From Ruminococcaceae bacterium UBA1405 (GTDB taxonomy: Bacteria; Bacillota; Clostridia; Oscillospirales; Ruminococcaceae), in the NCBI GenBank assembly GCA_002305685.1, contig DBQB01000036.1, positions 14,181 to 37,052 on the forward strand: DNA of 22,872 nucleotides, written 5' to 3'. Below are positions 22,820 through 22,872 of this stretch, piece after piece; within the stretch, counting starts at the first letter, position 1; the number at the start of each line of letters is the position of its first letter. The notes beneath the pieces were generated by a model. It did no database searches and had not been told where the DNA came from. It saw nothing but the letters and a program-made list of their open reading frames with translations. The position numbers and the translations under genes were made by a program.

Positions 22820-22844
22820 CCGTGCGTTACCGCACGGTTTTGTT
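22820..22844 (+). terminator. Terminator-like hairpin directly after the right-edge promoter
   Basis: CCGTGCG (22820-22826) pairs with CGCACGG (22831-22837) around TTAC, followed by TTTTGTT. It begins about nine bases after the predicted transcript start. It could be an early attenuator, a tiny-RNA terminator, or a 5' stabilising hairpin of the gene beyond the window. Confidence 0.65.
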
Positions 22845-22872
22845 ATAGATGGAGTCCTGCAAATAAAAGTCA

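Noticed and set aside
22838..22872. Mini-ORF starting with ATG at the right edge
   Set aside because: It has only five codons before a stop and lies at the window end; nothing supports translation.

Overview
The window looks like a chromosomal segment of a low-to-mid GC Gram-positive bacterium (Bacillota, most likely Clostridia, perhaps Oscillospiraceae-like). This rests on strong Shine-Dalgarno sites, consensus sigma-A promoters, an FMN riboswitch on a RibU-type gene, an L27 with the cleavable N-terminal extension plus its protease Prp, Mini-RNase III, and the HU-RqcP pair. I see no rRNA, tRNA, CRISPR, IS or phage genes. The genus is inferred only loosely.

Left part (1-2060, minus strand): a frameshifted small ORF that may be a spore-surface-type protein, a conserved ferritin-like helical protein, and a riboflavin uptake gene (ribU) behind a complete FMN riboswitch with its own terminator and promoter.

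Housekeeping part (2063-8456, plus strand): promoter, leader, rplU-prp-rpmA, a terminator, then obgE-mrnC, an atypical medium-chain dehydrogenase, and mazG-hup-rqcP, broken up by promoters and terminators.

Metabolic part (8525-11490, plus): a PepT-like M20 metallohydrolase, a tiny DUF5808-like membrane protein followed by four 7-base tandem repeats, and an aldose 1-epimerase-family gene.

Sugar part (11505-22603): a complete CUT1 sugar ABC importer on the plus strand (ATPase, two permeases, and a solute-binding lipoprotein with an extra C-terminal membrane anchor), an OB-fold-like lipoprotein, then on the minus strand ogt, a split chromate-transporter-family pair, a cytoplasmic GH36 alpha-galactosidase and a LacI-family regulator. 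A reasonable reading is that the importer brings in a galactoside, the GH36 enzyme cleaves it, the epimerase-family protein handles the freed sugar, and the LacI protein controls part of this. That link is inferred from proximity only.

Noteworthy non-coding structure includes a 14-bp perfect palindrome in the ABC operon leader, a long inverted repeat over the start of the chrA transcript, a 16-bp palindrome upstream of it, and two divergent consensus promoters at the right edge, the plus-strand one running straight into a terminator-like hairpin. I found no clearly new multi-gene system; the best leads are these regulatory structures, the doubly anchored binding protein, the degenerate second MazG domain and the homopolymer frameshift at the left edge.
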